In this document: piece after piece, positions 16,502 through 25,627 of the stretch
How the letters are laid out: each line of letters starts with the position of its first letter
How positions within the stretch are numbered: position 1 is the stretch's first letter
Origin: JAPWJZ01 sp966211335
Lineage (GTDB): Bacteria; Pseudomonadota; Alphaproteobacteria; Micavibrionales; UBA2020
Assembly (NCBI GenBank): GCA_966211335.1
Contig: CBIHNF010000001.1
Span: forward strand, 930,001-994,000
DNA: 64,000 bases
Direction: 5' to 3'
Made by a program: the position numbers and the translations under genes
The notes under the pieces: generated by a model
Database searches by the model: none
What the model was told of the DNA's origin: nothing
The model's input: the letters and a program-made list of their open reading frames with translations, nothing else

Positions 16502-18130
16502 TTACGCTGCCTTGCGGCCAAAGTAGCCGCCGAAAGCCGGCAGCTTCAACGTATCACCGCTTACCTTGAATTCAAGACCGTGGCCATCCAGCGGTTCAAA
16601 GCCGTTCAGGGCAATGCTTACCGGCTTGTTGGAAAGATTGAAGGCGCAGAAAAGCTGCTCACCATCCAGCGTGCGGGTGAGGGCGACGACGTCTTCATGC
16701 GCCGTTACAAACTTCATGCTGCCGCGCGACAGGGCAGGGTGGTGCTTGCGCCATTGCAGGAAGTGGCGCGTGAAGTTGAGCATGGAATAGGGGTCCTGCT
16801 CCTGCGCCGACACAGCAAGCGCATCGTGCGCAGCGGGTATCGGCAGCCAGCCTTCCTTGCCTTTAGTGAAGCCGGAATTCTTTTTGCCTTTCACCCAAGG
16901 CATGGGCGTGCGGCAGCCGTCACGGCCCGCGCCGGTGGAGCCGATGCCGGGGTCCTGACGCTTTTCGGGCGGCACTTCCGCTTCCGGCAATCCCAGCTCT
17001 TCGCCCTGATAGAGGAAGGAGGAACCCCGCAAGCTTGTGAGCATGGCGACAAACATCTTCGTCTGGCGGAGGTCCGGCTTGTTCTTCGCCGCCCAGCGTG
17101 TCGCAACGCGGATGCTGTCGTGGTTCGATAGAGCCCAGCAAGGCCATGAATCATGCTCGGTCGCAAAAAATTCTTCCACTTTCGCGCGCAGGTAGCCGGC
17201 CGAATATTTATGCACCAGCAGCGAAAAATCATAGGCCGTATGCAGCATGGTGGGACCGTTGGTATAGCCGATGGTGGTCATGACGGTATTATCGTCGTTC
17301 ACTTCCGCCACCAGCATGCGGTCTTTGTATTTATCCGTCAGGGCGCGGAACTGCTGCAGGAAGGGGATCATCTCCGGCTGGCTTTTATCATAGGTGTGCC
17401 ACTGCATGGAATAGGGGTGGATGATGGTTTTGCCATCGGCCTCCGGTACGGGGCGCGGCGGGTTGTCGCGCATCTGTTCGTCGTGGATGCAATGCGGCAG
17501 CGCATCCATGCGGAAGCCATCAACGCCGCGGTCAAGCCACCATTTGGCGGTCGCCAGCAGTTCCTTTTGCACGACAGGATTACGCACGTTGAGGTCCGGC
17601 TGTTCTTTCAGGAACTGGTGATAGTAATACTGGCCGCGTTGCGGGTCGAACTCCCAGGCCGAGCCGCCGAAAACGGACAGCCAGTTGTTGGGCGGCGAGC
17701 CATCCGGCTTCGGGTCCGCCCAGACGTACCAGTCGGCCTTGGAATTCGTCTTGTTTTTACGGCTCTCGATAAACCACTTGTGCTGGTCGGAGGTGTGGTT
17801 GAGGACGATGTCGATGATAAGCTTCAGGCCGCGCTTGTGCATCGCTTTGATCATCTTGTCGCAGTCGGCAAGCGTGCCGAAAATAGGGTCGACATTCTTG
17901 TAATCAGCGACGTCGTAGCCAAAATCCGCCATGGGCGAAGTGAAGAAGGGCGATAGCCAGACGCCGTCAACGCCCAAGGAGGCGATGTAATCGACTTTCT
18001 GCGTGATGCCGTTGAGATCGCCAATGCCGTCGCCATTGCTATCCATGAAGGAGCGCGGGTACACCTGATAAATCACCGCGCCGCGCCACCATTCATGTTT
18101 CGCCGCTGTGGTTTTTTTCTGCCCCGTCAT
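16502..18130 (-). CDS. Alpha-glucosidase, GH13 family
   Basis: The 542-aa protein from ATG 18130 is preceded by a Shine-Dalgarno GGGAG. The (beta/alpha)8 amylase barrel shows the GH13 regions: DIVLNHTS, DGFRMDALPH (nucleophile Asp), LVAEVNDD (acid/base Glu) and LSNHDS (third Asp). Order and length fit alpha-glucosidase/oligo-1,6-glucosidase, with a C-terminal beta domain. It releases glucose from short alpha-glucosides; trehalulose or sucrose-type specificity cannot be read. It heads the operon alpha-glucosidase, trehalase, dehydratase. A LacI-type palindrome at 18202-18213 lies 72-83 bp upstream. Confidence 0.9.
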   Translation of the reverse strand: MTGQKKTTAAKHEWWRGAVIYQVYPRSFMDSNGDGIGDLNGITQKVDYIASLGVDGVWLSPFFTSPMADFGYDVADYKNVDPIFGTLADCDKMIKAMHKRGLKLIIDIVLNHTSDQHKWFIESRKNKTNSKADWYVWADPKPDGSPPNNWLSVFGGSAWEFDPQRGQYYYHQFLKEQPDLNVRNPVVQKELLATAKWWLDRGVDGFRMDALPHCIHDEQMRDNPPRPVPEADGKTIIHPYSMQWHTYDKSQPEMIPFLQQFRALTDKYKDRMLVAEVNDDNTVMTTIGYTNGPTMLHTAYDFSLLVHKYSAGYLRAKVEEFFATEHDSWPCWALSNHDSIRVATRWAAKNKPDLRQTKMFVAMLTSLRGSSFLYQGEELGLPEAEVPPEKRQDPGIGSTGAGRDGCRTPMPWVKGKKNSGFTKGKEGWLPIPAAHDALAVSAQEQDPYSMLNFTRHFLQWRKHHPALSRGSMKFVTAHEDVVALTRTLDGEQLFCAFNLSNKPVSIALNGFEPLDGHGLEFKVSGDTLKLPAFGGYFGRKAA

Positions 18131-18195
18131 GGTTTTCTCCCGCTGCTGCAACGCAGCATGGATGCTGCGCCGCAATATAAATTTTGCAAAGACTT

Positions 18196-18213
18196 TATAA
18201 TCTAACGCGTTAG
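18196..18213 (+). promoter_or_regulatory. -10 box abutting a LacI/GalR-type operator between divergent GH13 genes
   Basis: TATAAT (18196-18201) is followed directly by the perfect 12-bp palindrome CTAACGCGTTAG (18202-18213). A central CG with AACGCGTT is typical of LacI/GalR-family operators for sugar genes. On the plus strand it would cover the transcription start of the 18234 gene. It also lies just upstream of a possible minus-strand promoter (TATATT, minus strand 18178-18173) of the alpha-glucosidase operon. No LacI-type regulator is encoded in the window. No good -35 box was found. Confidence 0.55.
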
Positions 18214-18233
18214 GGTTTGGTAGTTCAAAGCGA

Positions 18234-19934
18234 TTGTTTTATGAGGTATATTCAGTAGTATATTCCAACAAAAAATTAAACAGAGTCATTAAGTTGCCGG
18301 GACAGAGAATTTATTACGTGCCGCCCCGACTTGTCGGCTCCATCCAGGATTGGTCCGGGATGGGCAAGCCCGACGGCGCGTCCTGGCTTGTCGATGAAGC
18401 GGTCGACCTTAAATACAATGCTATCTGGTTCAGCCCGATGACCACGACAAGCGGCATCGAAAAACCGATTGCGAATAGCGACAAGGTGCTCGGCGGCAGC
18501 TATTACGCGACGCGCGACCATTTCAAGCTGGACGCGGACATCACCTGCGGCGATGCCGAAAAAGACCGCGAACATATGCGCCATTTCTGCCAAAAGGCGG
18601 AGGAAAAAGGCGTCCGCGTCTATGCCGACCTTGTCTTCAACCACGTCGCCGCCGACCACCCTCTCGTGTTTGAGGAAAACAAGGCGATCGCCGATCTCAA
18701 GGCCAAAATTAACGATAAATACGACGTCATTCACAGCGACAGCGGCAAAGTCATCGGCCTCTCGTACAAAGAGGGCGATGAGGAAAAGAAATTCTTCTTC
18801 AAATTCCGTCGCACCGAGGAATTAGGCCTTTTGTTCGGCGGGCCGAAGGAAGACCCTTGGACGGATGTGGCGCAGGTCAATTATTCGTCGCCTGAAGCGC
18901 GCCGGTATTTCGTGTATGGCGATGAAAACCACAAGGCGCTGTTCAAGCAGGTCATCGACTGGCATATCGACAATGGCTTCAAGAACTTCCGCTGCGATGC
19001 CGCCTACCTGATCCCGCCGGAAAGCTGGAGCGAGCTGATCGGCTATGCGCATAAGCAGACGAAAGACCCGGTGTTCCTCGCGGAAACCCTTTGCCTCGAC
19101 CAGAACAAGGTTCAGCGCCTCTCGAAAGCAAAAATCACTGATGCGGAAGGCAAAGAACGCCCGGCCTTCGACCTTGGTATGCTCGGCTTCTACTGGTGGA
19201 ACTTCAAGGATGACTGGCTACCGAAGGATGAAAACGCCCGCGTACAGCGCATGTCGCGCTACGGCGGCGCCGGCTCGCCGGATACGCATGATACCGAGTC
19301 AACCCTTGCCGGCTCGCTGGAAGCGCCATTTAAAAAACTGTTCAATGACGCTGCTAAATCGCAAGCCGCCACGGCGCAAATTTCCGTGCGCAATTATGCC
19401 ATCTCCGCGCTGTGCTGCAATTCCCATTACACGCAGATGGGCTATGAATATTGCAATACTAAGCAGAACCATGTCTTTAAAGGACAGGTCACGCCCGCCG
19501 ACCGCGTCGGTGCAAAACTGAAAGCAATGAACACGCCGCTCGACATCCGCGACCAGATCCGCGCCATCAACAAGCTGAAGGAAGACATGCATGTTGAAAA
19601 CTGCCGCGCCGATTTCAAGGAATATGCTTCCATCGAAGGCTCGTCGCTGCTGAAAATCCGTGTTGAATTTGTTGATGTCGACACCAACCAGAAAAAAGCC
19701 GATATCGTCCTCATCATGAATGAAAAGCCGGAAGCGGGGCCGGTCGCCCTCAACGGCAAAACGCCGGAAGACTTGGGCGTTACAGGCCTCGACCTGCTGG
19801 CAGCAAGGCCCTTCGCCTATGCGAAACCCGCGATTGACGATGTGCTGATCTACCACACGCCCGTCAACAAACAGCCAGCGCCAACCGCCAGCGCCGTGTC
19901 ATCCCGCAAAGCCGCCAACGGGCCGAAGGTTTAA
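18234..19934 (+). CDS. GH13-superfamily glycosidase or transglycosidase of unclear specificity
   Basis: The frame gives up to 566 aa. It has the GH13 barrel motifs VYADLVFNHV, NFRCDAAYLIP (nucleophile Asp), VFLAETLC (acid/base Glu) and SPDTHDTES (third Asp). Around these it differs from the alpha-glucosidase next door, for example GSYYATRDHFKLD early on. The start is uncertain: TTG 18234 opens an AT-rich stretch, and TTG 18294 or GTG 18318, just before YVPPRLVGSIQDW, are alternatives. The C terminus is a Pro/Ala-rich tail. It is divergent from the alpha-glucosidase operon across the LacI-type site, which suggests a shared alpha-glucan pathway. Confidence 0.75.
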   Translation: MFYEVYSVVYSNKKLNRVIKLPGQRIYYVPPRLVGSIQDWSGMGKPDGASWLVDEAVDLKYNAIWFSPMTTTSGIEKPIANSDKVLGGSYYATRDHFKLDADITCGDAEKDREHMRHFCQKAEEKGVRVYADLVFNHVAADHPLVFEENKAIADLKAKINDKYDVIHSDSGKVIGLSYKEGDEEKKFFFKFRRTEELGLLFGGPKEDPWTDVAQVNYSSPEARRYFVYGDENHKALFKQVIDWHIDNGFKNFRCDAAYLIPPESWSELIGYAHKQTKDPVFLAETLCLDQNKVQRLSKAKITDAEGKERPAFDLGMLGFYWWNFKDDWLPKDENARVQRMSRYGGAGSPDTHDTESTLAGSLEAPFKKLFNDAAKSQAATAQISVRNYAISALCCNSHYTQMGYEYCNTKQNHVFKGQVTPADRVGAKLKAMNTPLDIRDQIRAINKLKEDMHVENCRADFKEYASIEGSSLLKIRVEFVDVDTNQKKADIVLIMNEKPEAGPVALNGKTPEDLGVTGLDLLAARPFAYAKPAIDDVLIYHTPVNKQPAPTASAVSSRKAANGPKV

Positions 19935-19936
19935 CG

Positions 19937-20944
19937 TTAAGCCGCTTTTTTCAGGTAGGCGTCGAGTTTTTCCGTCAGCGCCGCCTTGCCGTTTTTATCG
20001 AGGAAACTTGCCTCAATGCTGTTACGCGTGATTTTGGCAAGGTCCTGATGGCTGAGCTTCAGCGCATCGGCAACGGCCGTAAAATTCTCGTTCATATAGC
20101 CGCCGAAATAGGCGGGATCGTCTGAATTGATCGTCGCTCTAAGGCCAAGGTCGAGCATTTTCTTCAAGGGATGATCGTGGATATCCTTGATGACGCAAAG
20201 CTTGAGGTTTGACAGCGGGCAGACGGTGAGCGGCATTTTCTCCGCCACCAGACGGTCGACAAGCTTTTTGTCCTCCAGTGACCGGTTGCCATGGTCGATA
20301 CGGTTGACCTTCAGTTGGTCAAGTGCCTCCCAGACGTATTCGGGCGGGCCTTCTTCCCCAGCATGGGCGACAATCAGGAAGCCGTTTTCACGCGCTTCGG
20401 CAAACACGCGCTCGAATTTCTTAGGCGGATGGCCGTTTTCGGAACTGTCAAGGCCGACGCCGAGGATGCGGTGCTTATAGGGCAGCGCCTCGTGCAGGGT
20501 TGTGAAAGCGTCATCTTCGCTCAAATGGCGCAGGAAGCACATGATGAGGAAGGAGGAGATGCCGAGTTGCTTACGCCCGTCGTCAAGCGCGCGGGTAATG
20601 CCATCCAGCACTGTCGCAAATTTGATGCCGCGGGAGGTATGTCCCTGCGGGTCAAAGAAAATCTCCGTATGCATGACATTCTGCTTTGCGATGCGCTGCA
20701 GATAGGCCCAGGTCAGGTCATAAAAGTCCTGTTCCGTCAGCAGCACGTTCATGCCTTGGTAGTAAATATCCAGGAAGTCCTGCAGATTGGAAAAGTCGTA
20801 AGCCGCGCGCACTTCTTCGACCGTCCTGAAGGGGATATTCATCTTGTTGCGCTGGGCAAGCGCGAACATTAGCTCGGGCTCGAGGCTGCCCTCGATATGC
20901 AGGTGAAGCTCGACCTTCGGCAGGCCCTCGATGAAGCTGTTCAT
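19937..20944 (-). CDS. Adenine deaminase (adenosine-deaminase-like family)
   Basis: The 335-aa metal-dependent amidohydrolase shows HLHIEGSLEPEL (metal ligands HxH), AHAGEEGPP, NRIDHGNRS and NSDDPAYFGG (catalytic and metal Asp). The segment GLDSSENGHPPKKF is typical of the adenine aminohydrolase branch (yeast Aah1-like and bacterial homologues), not of adenosine deaminase proper. The likely reaction is adenine to hypoxanthine. It is divergent from the xanthine dehydrogenase genes, which would take hypoxanthine on to urate. Adenosine deaminase remains possible. Confidence 0.85.
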   Translation of the reverse strand: MNSFIEGLPKVELHLHIEGSLEPELMFALAQRNKMNIPFRTVEEVRAAYDFSNLQDFLDIYYQGMNVLLTEQDFYDLTWAYLQRIAKQNVMHTEIFFDPQGHTSRGIKFATVLDGITRALDDGRKQLGISSFLIMCFLRHLSEDDAFTTLHEALPYKHRILGVGLDSSENGHPPKKFERVFAEARENGFLIVAHAGEEGPPEYVWEALDQLKVNRIDHGNRSLEDKKLVDRLVAEKMPLTVCPLSNLKLCVIKDIHDHPLKKMLDLGLRATINSDDPAYFGGYMNENFTAVADALKLSHQDLAKITRNSIEASFLDKNGKAALTEKLDAYLKKAA

Positions 20945-20979
20945 GGCTTTAAAATCCCTTGTCTTGAACCATTTAAATC

Positions 20980-21061
20980 AGGAAAACAGCGTAACATTTC
21001 GCATGACTTGTGCCTATAAAAACAGTATCGTCTTGTTATCATTTGTTTTTAGGAAAACAGC
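20980..21061. repeat. Pair of 11-bp direct repeats flanking the adenine deaminase/xdhA divergent promoter region
   Basis: AGGAAAACAGC occurs at 20980-20990 and again at 21051-21061, 71 bp apart (close to seven helical turns). The second copy runs into the ribosome-binding region of xdhA. Between them lies an AT-rich stretch with a possible -10 TATAAA at 21015-21020. The repeats may bind a purine-responsive regulator or may be chance. Confidence 0.35.
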
Positions 21062-21076
21062 ATTCCGGGAACGACC

Positions 21077-22516
21077 TTGGCCGATACGATCCGCTTTATC
21101 CTGAACGGCGTCCCGCACGAGGTGGCCCAGCTGCCGCCGACCACCACGCTGCTGCAATATTTGCGCGAATACATCCACCTGACTGGCACGAAAGAAGGCT
21201 GCGCCGAGGGCGATTGCGGCGCCTGCACCGTTGCCGTCGGCCGTCTTGTCAATGGCAAGGTCGACCATGTTAGCCTCAACGCCTGTATCGCTTTTTTGCC
21301 GACGCTGGATGGCCGCGAAGTGGTGACGGTCGAGGCGCTGAAATCCAAATCGGGCGAGTTGAACGCAGTGCAGGATGCCATGGTGAAATGCCACGGCTCG
21401 CAATGCGGTTTCTGCACCCCGGGCTTTGTTATGGCGCTGTCGACCATGGTGAATAATATTTCCGATGCGGGCGCGGAGGATATTCACGATGCGATTTCCG
21501 GCAACCTCTGCCGCTGCACCGGCTACCGCCCCATCATTGACGCCGCGCGCATGGCGAACAAAACTGAAAATCGCGCGCTGCCGTCGGACGCGAAGGCGCT
21601 TGCCGCCCTTCAGCGCAAGGCAATGCTGAGCTACGAGACGGAGGGTGGAAAATTCTTTGCCCCGCGCACGGTGGAAGATTTCGCCTTCATCCTCTCCGTC
21701 TACCCGCAGGCGACTATTCTGGCGGGCGGCACGGATGTGGGCCTTTGGGTTACCAAAATGCACATGGATTTGCCGGTGATGATTTACACCGGCAACATCG
21801 ACGCCTTGCGGCAGATCAAGACGGGCAATGGCGGCCTTGAGATTGGCGCGGCAGTGACCTATCAGGAAGCCTTTACGGCACTGTCCTCGGTGGATGCCAG
21901 CATGAAAGAATTGTTATCGCGCTTTGCCTCGCTCCACATTCGCAATGCGGGCACCATCGGCGGCAATATTGCCAACGGCTCCCCCATCGGCGACGGTCCG
22001 CCTGCGCTGATCGCGCTGGGCGCGACACTGACCCTCCGGTCCAAGGCCGGCGTGCGCACCATGCCGCTGGAAAATTTCTTCCTCGAATACCGCAAGCAGG
22101 ACTGGAAGCCCGGGGAATTCGTTGAAAAAATATTCGTGCCTGCCAAGCCGGATACAGTTCATTACCGCGTTTACAAAGTATCAAAGCGTTTTGACCTTGA
22201 TATCGCCGCTGTCTGCGGCGGCTTTGCGGTGGATGTGAAAGACGGCATCGTCACGGAAGCCCGCATCGCCTTTGGCGGCATGGCAGGCACGCCAAAGCGC
22301 GCCGCTAGAACCGAAGCTGCGCTTAAAGGGCAGCCGTGGAGTGGCGCCACGGTCGAAGCCGCCGCGAAAATGCTGGATGATGATTATACGCCGATGACGG
22401 ATATGCGTGCCTCTGCCAAATATCGCAGAGACGTGGCACGCAGCCTGCTGCAACGTTTCTTCATTGAAACGACAGCGCCGGATGTGGCAACAAGGATTTA
22501 CAGCCATGCAGGATAA
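21077..22516 (+). CDS. xdhA: Xanthine dehydrogenase small subunit (2Fe-2S and FAD)
   Basis: The 479-aa protein has two [2Fe-2S] domains with CAEGDCGACTV (plant-type ferredoxin cluster), SQCGFCTPGFV and LCRCTGYR, then an FAD-binding domain (LAGGTDVGLW, TIGGNIANGSPIGD) and a C-terminal CO-dehydrogenase-flavoprotein domain. It passes electrons from the molybdenum centre to NAD. The start is TTG 21077, with GGGA eight bases before it; no in-frame ATG is available upstream. It overlaps xdhB by 11 bp. Confidence 0.94.
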   Translation: MADTIRFILNGVPHEVAQLPPTTTLLQYLREYIHLTGTKEGCAEGDCGACTVAVGRLVNGKVDHVSLNACIAFLPTLDGREVVTVEALKSKSGELNAVQDAMVKCHGSQCGFCTPGFVMALSTMVNNISDAGAEDIHDAISGNLCRCTGYRPIIDAARMANKTENRALPSDAKALAALQRKAMLSYETEGGKFFAPRTVEDFAFILSVYPQATILAGGTDVGLWVTKMHMDLPVMIYTGNIDALRQIKTGNGGLEIGAAVTYQEAFTALSSVDASMKELLSRFASLHIRNAGTIGGNIANGSPIGDGPPALIALGATLTLRSKAGVRTMPLENFFLEYRKQDWKPGEFVEKIFVPAKPDTVHYRVYKVSKRFDLDIAAVCGGFAVDVKDGIVTEARIAFGGMAGTPKRAARTEAALKGQPWSGATVEAAAKMLDDDYTPMTDMRASAKYRRDVARSLLQRFFIETTAPDVATRIYSHAG

Positions 22517-24836
22517 GGCGGAAGCGGTCATTAATCCCGCGCCCGCCGATGGCGGCATGGGCAAGGCGAAAGCGCATGACAGCGCAAAATTGCATGTCTC
22601 CGGCGAAGCGACCTATACGGATGATCTGCTGGAGCCGCGCGGCTGCCTGCACGGCTACCTGCTGCAAAGCCCGCATGCGCATGCAAAAATAAAAAAAATC
22701 GATATTTCTGCCTGCCACATCAAAGGCGTTCACGCCGTGATGCTGGCGAAGGATATTCCGGGATTAAATGACGCCGCGCCCGTCTATGGCGGCGACCCGA
22801 TTTTTGCCGATGGCGTGGTGCTGTACAACGGCCAGTCGGTTCTGGGTGTTGCGGCGGAAACCAGGGCGATTGCACGAAAAGCTGCGCATCTGGCCGTGAT
22901 CGAATATGAAGAGCTGCCGGCGATATTGGATGTGCATGCCGCGATAGAGGCGAATAAATTCGTCGGCGATACCTATGTGATGGCGCAGGGCGATAGCGCC
23001 GCCGCGCTCACGCGAGCAAAGCACCGCATCAGCGGTTCGCTGGATATTGGCGGGCAGGACCATTTCTATCTCGAAGGCCAGATCGCCATGGCGACGCCGC
23101 TTGAAAACGGGGAAATGCATTGCTGGTCGTCGACGCAGCATCCGTCTGAAGTGCAGCACTTGATTGCAAAGTGCTTGGGCATTCATGATCACCTTGTGAC
23201 CGTGGAAGTGCGCCGCATGGGCGGAGCTTTCGGCGGCAAGGAAAGTCAGGCCTCCATCATCGCCTGTGCCGCCGCCCTGCTGGCGCGAAAATCCGGCCGT
23301 CCCGTGAAGCTGCGTCTCGACCGTGATGACGATATGCTGCTGACCGGCAAACGGCACGATTTCAATATCCGCTACGATGTCGGCTTCAACGACGACGGGT
23401 TGATTGACGGCATTGAATTCACGCAGGCCGCCAATTGCGGCATGAGCCCTGATTTATCGAATGCGATTGCCGACCGCGCAATGTTTCACGCCGATAATTG
23501 CTATTTTCTCAAAGATGCAAAAGTCACCAGCTACCGCTGTTTTACCAATAAAGTATCGAACACCGCTTTTCGTGGTTTCGGCGGGCCGCAGGGCATGCTG
23601 GCGATGGAATATGTGATCGATGATATTGCCCGCACACTTGGCAAAGACCCGCTCGAAATCCGCAAGGTCAATTTCTATGACGCCAAGGGCAAGCTTGGCG
23701 ACCGCTGCATGACGCATTACGGCATGACGGTCGAAGATAATATCATCGGCGATATTCTGGCCGAAATCGAGCAGACGGGCGAATACCTCGCACGTGTCAA
23801 GGCGGTGAAGGAATTCAACGCTGGCAGCCCCATCCTCAAAAAAGGCATCGCGCTGACGCCGGTGAAATTCGGCATCAGTTTCACGCTCACTATGCTCAAT
23901 CAGGCGGGTGCGCTGGTGCATGTGTATAAGGACGGCACCGTGCAGGCCAACCACGGCGGTACTGAAATGGGGCAGGGGCTGCACACAAAAATCTGCCAGG
24001 TGGTGGCGGATGTCTTCCAGATTGATCTGGATAAAGTGCGCATCACCGCGACTAATACCTCCAAGGTTCCGAATACTTCAGCCACCGCAGCCTCCAGCGG
24101 CGCGGATTTGAACGGCAAGGCGGCGGAAGCGGCAGCGCTTGCCATCCGCGCGCGGCTTATTGATTTCGCGGCTTCCTATTTCGACTGTAACGCGGATGAT
24201 GTGCGCTTTGCGAATAACAGCGTTTATATCCGCGACCAGGTTCACACCTTTCAGGAAATCGTCGCGCTTGCTTATTATAACCGCATTTCGCTGTCCTCCA
24301 CCGGTTTCTACAAAACGCCGAAAATCAACTGGGACCGCGTTGCCGCCAAAGGCCGACCGTTTTATTATTTCGCTTATGGCGCCGCCATTTCGGAAGTCAT
24401 CGTCGATACGCTGACGGGCGAATACAAAGTCATGCGCGCCGACCTGCTGCACGACGCTGGCAAATCGCTCAACCCCGCCATCGATATCGGGCAGGTGGAG
24501 GGCGGTTTTGTCCAGGGCATGGGCTGGCTCACCTCCGAAGAATTGTGGTGGAACCCGAAAGGGCAGCTCAAAACCCATGCGCCCAGTACCTATAAAATCC
24601 CGACCGGCCGCGATATTCCGCCGGATTTCCGCACGAAGCTGTTTGACGCCGTTAACCCGGAAGAAACCATTTACCGCTCGAAAGCCGTGGGGGAGCCGCC
24701 GTTGATGCTGGCGATTTCCGTTTTCCTCGCCCTGCGCGATGCGGCCGCGGCGGCAGGCACCGGCAAAATTCCGCCGCTGCAGGCACCCGCGACGCCGGAG
24801 AATGTGCTGAAAGCCATTCAGGCGGTGCGCGCATGA
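22506..24836 (+). CDS. xdhB: Xanthine dehydrogenase molybdopterin-binding large subunit
   Basis: From ATG 22506 the protein has 776 aa; a longer frame to 22407 runs inside xdhA and is rejected. Molybdenum-cofactor motifs of the xanthine oxidase family are present: GQDHFYLEGQ, RMGGAFGGKE, RGFGGPQG and GGTEMGQGLHTK. The catalytic Glu lies in KAVGEPPLML close to the C terminus. It oxidises hypoxanthine and xanthine to urate. It overlaps xdhA by 11 bp and xdhC by 4 bp, so all three are translationally coupled. Confidence 0.95.
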   Translation: MQDKAEAVINPAPADGGMGKAKAHDSAKLHVSGEATYTDDLLEPRGCLHGYLLQSPHAHAKIKKIDISACHIKGVHAVMLAKDIPGLNDAAPVYGGDPIFADGVVLYNGQSVLGVAAETRAIARKAAHLAVIEYEELPAILDVHAAIEANKFVGDTYVMAQGDSAAALTRAKHRISGSLDIGGQDHFYLEGQIAMATPLENGEMHCWSSTQHPSEVQHLIAKCLGIHDHLVTVEVRRMGGAFGGKESQASIIACAAALLARKSGRPVKLRLDRDDDMLLTGKRHDFNIRYDVGFNDDGLIDGIEFTQAANCGMSPDLSNAIADRAMFHADNCYFLKDAKVTSYRCFTNKVSNTAFRGFGGPQGMLAMEYVIDDIARTLGKDPLEIRKVNFYDAKGKLGDRCMTHYGMTVEDNIIGDILAEIEQTGEYLARVKAVKEFNAGSPILKKGIALTPVKFGISFTLTMLNQAGALVHVYKDGTVQANHGGTEMGQGLHTKICQVVADVFQIDLDKVRITATNTSKVPNTSATAASSGADLNGKAAEAAALAIRARLIDFAASYFDCNADDVRFANNSVYIRDQVHTFQEIVALAYYNRISLSSTGFYKTPKINWDRVAAKGRPFYYFAYGAAISEVIVDTLTGEYKVMRADLLHDAGKSLNPAIDIGQVEGGFVQGMGWLTSEELWWNPKGQLKTHAPSTYKIPTGRDIPPDFRTKLFDAVNPEETIYRSKAVGEPPLMLAISVFLALRDAAAAAGTGKIPPLQAPATPENVLKAIQAVRA

Positions 24837-25627
24837 GCGGCATGCCGCACGACTGGCTGCCCGTGCTGACGCGCCTGACCGACAAGGGCGAGCCTTGTGT
24901 GCTGATCACGGTGATGGAAGCCAAGGGCTCCACCCCGCGCGAGGCCGGCGTTAAAATGCTGGTCACAGCAATAGAACAGTTCGGCACCATCGGCGGCGGC
25001 AACCTTGAGTTTCAGGCGATAGAGGCGGCGCGAGAGCTGTTGAAAAGCGCGTCAGGCCCCGCGGTCAAAGATTATCCTCTGGGGCCGAAACTCGCGCAAT
25101 GCTGCGGCGGCGCGGTGACGGTCTTCCTTGAACCCTTTGTGCCGACCGGAAAAACGCTTTATCTTTTCGGTGCAGGGCATGTCGGCCGCGAAGTCGTGAC
25201 TGTGCTCTCCAACCTCGGCATCCAGATAAAATGGGTGGACGAGCGCGCGGCTGAATTTCCCGCCGATATTCCGCGCGGCGTTGAGAAGATTGTCACGTCT
25301 GCACCTCTGGCTGAACTGCGCGAGATGAAGCCCGGCGCTTTCATCGCCGTCATGACGCATAGCCATGATCTGGATTACGATCTTGTCCTGCAAAGTTTTA
25401 AAAGGGGCGGCTTTGCCTATTTAGGCCTTATCGGCTCCGCCACCAAACGGGCGAAGTTTGAAAAGCGGCTGCTGGGCGATGGCATTACAAAAGAGCAGCT
25501 GGCGCAGCTGCGCTGCCCCATCGGCATCGGCGGCACGGGCAAACACCCGCGGGAAATTGCGATTTCGATCGCGGCGGAGTTGCTCACCCTCGGCATTACA
25601 CGCGGCAGCCATGAGGCAGCGGCATGA
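24833..25627 (+). CDS. xdhC: Xanthine dehydrogenase accessory protein XdhC
   Basis: The 264-aa protein has the XdhC N-terminal motif EAKGSTPREAG, the Cys pair in LAQCCGGAVTVF and a C-terminal Rossmann domain with YLFGAGHVGREVV. XdhC binds the molybdenum cofactor, protects its sulfido form and hands it to apo-XDH. It overlaps xdhB and the next gene by 4 bp each. Its direct partner in sulfuration is probably the cysteine desulfurase encoded next. Confidence 0.93.
   Translation: MSGMPHDWLPVLTRLTDKGEPCVLITVMEAKGSTPREAGVKMLVTAIEQFGTIGGGNLEFQAIEAARELLKSASGPAVKDYPLGPKLAQCCGGAVTVFLEPFVPTGKTLYLFGAGHVGREVVTVLSNLGIQIKWVDERAAEFPADIPRGVEKIVTSAPLAELREMKPGAFIAVMTHSHDLDYDLVLQSFKRGGFAYLGLIGSATKRAKFEKRLLGDGITKEQLAQLRCPIGIGGTGKHPREIAISIAAELLTLGITRGSHEAAA

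Noticed and set aside
22407..22505. N-terminal extension of XdhB
   Set aside because: It lies inside xdhA and has no family similarity. ATG 22506 gives the usual start.
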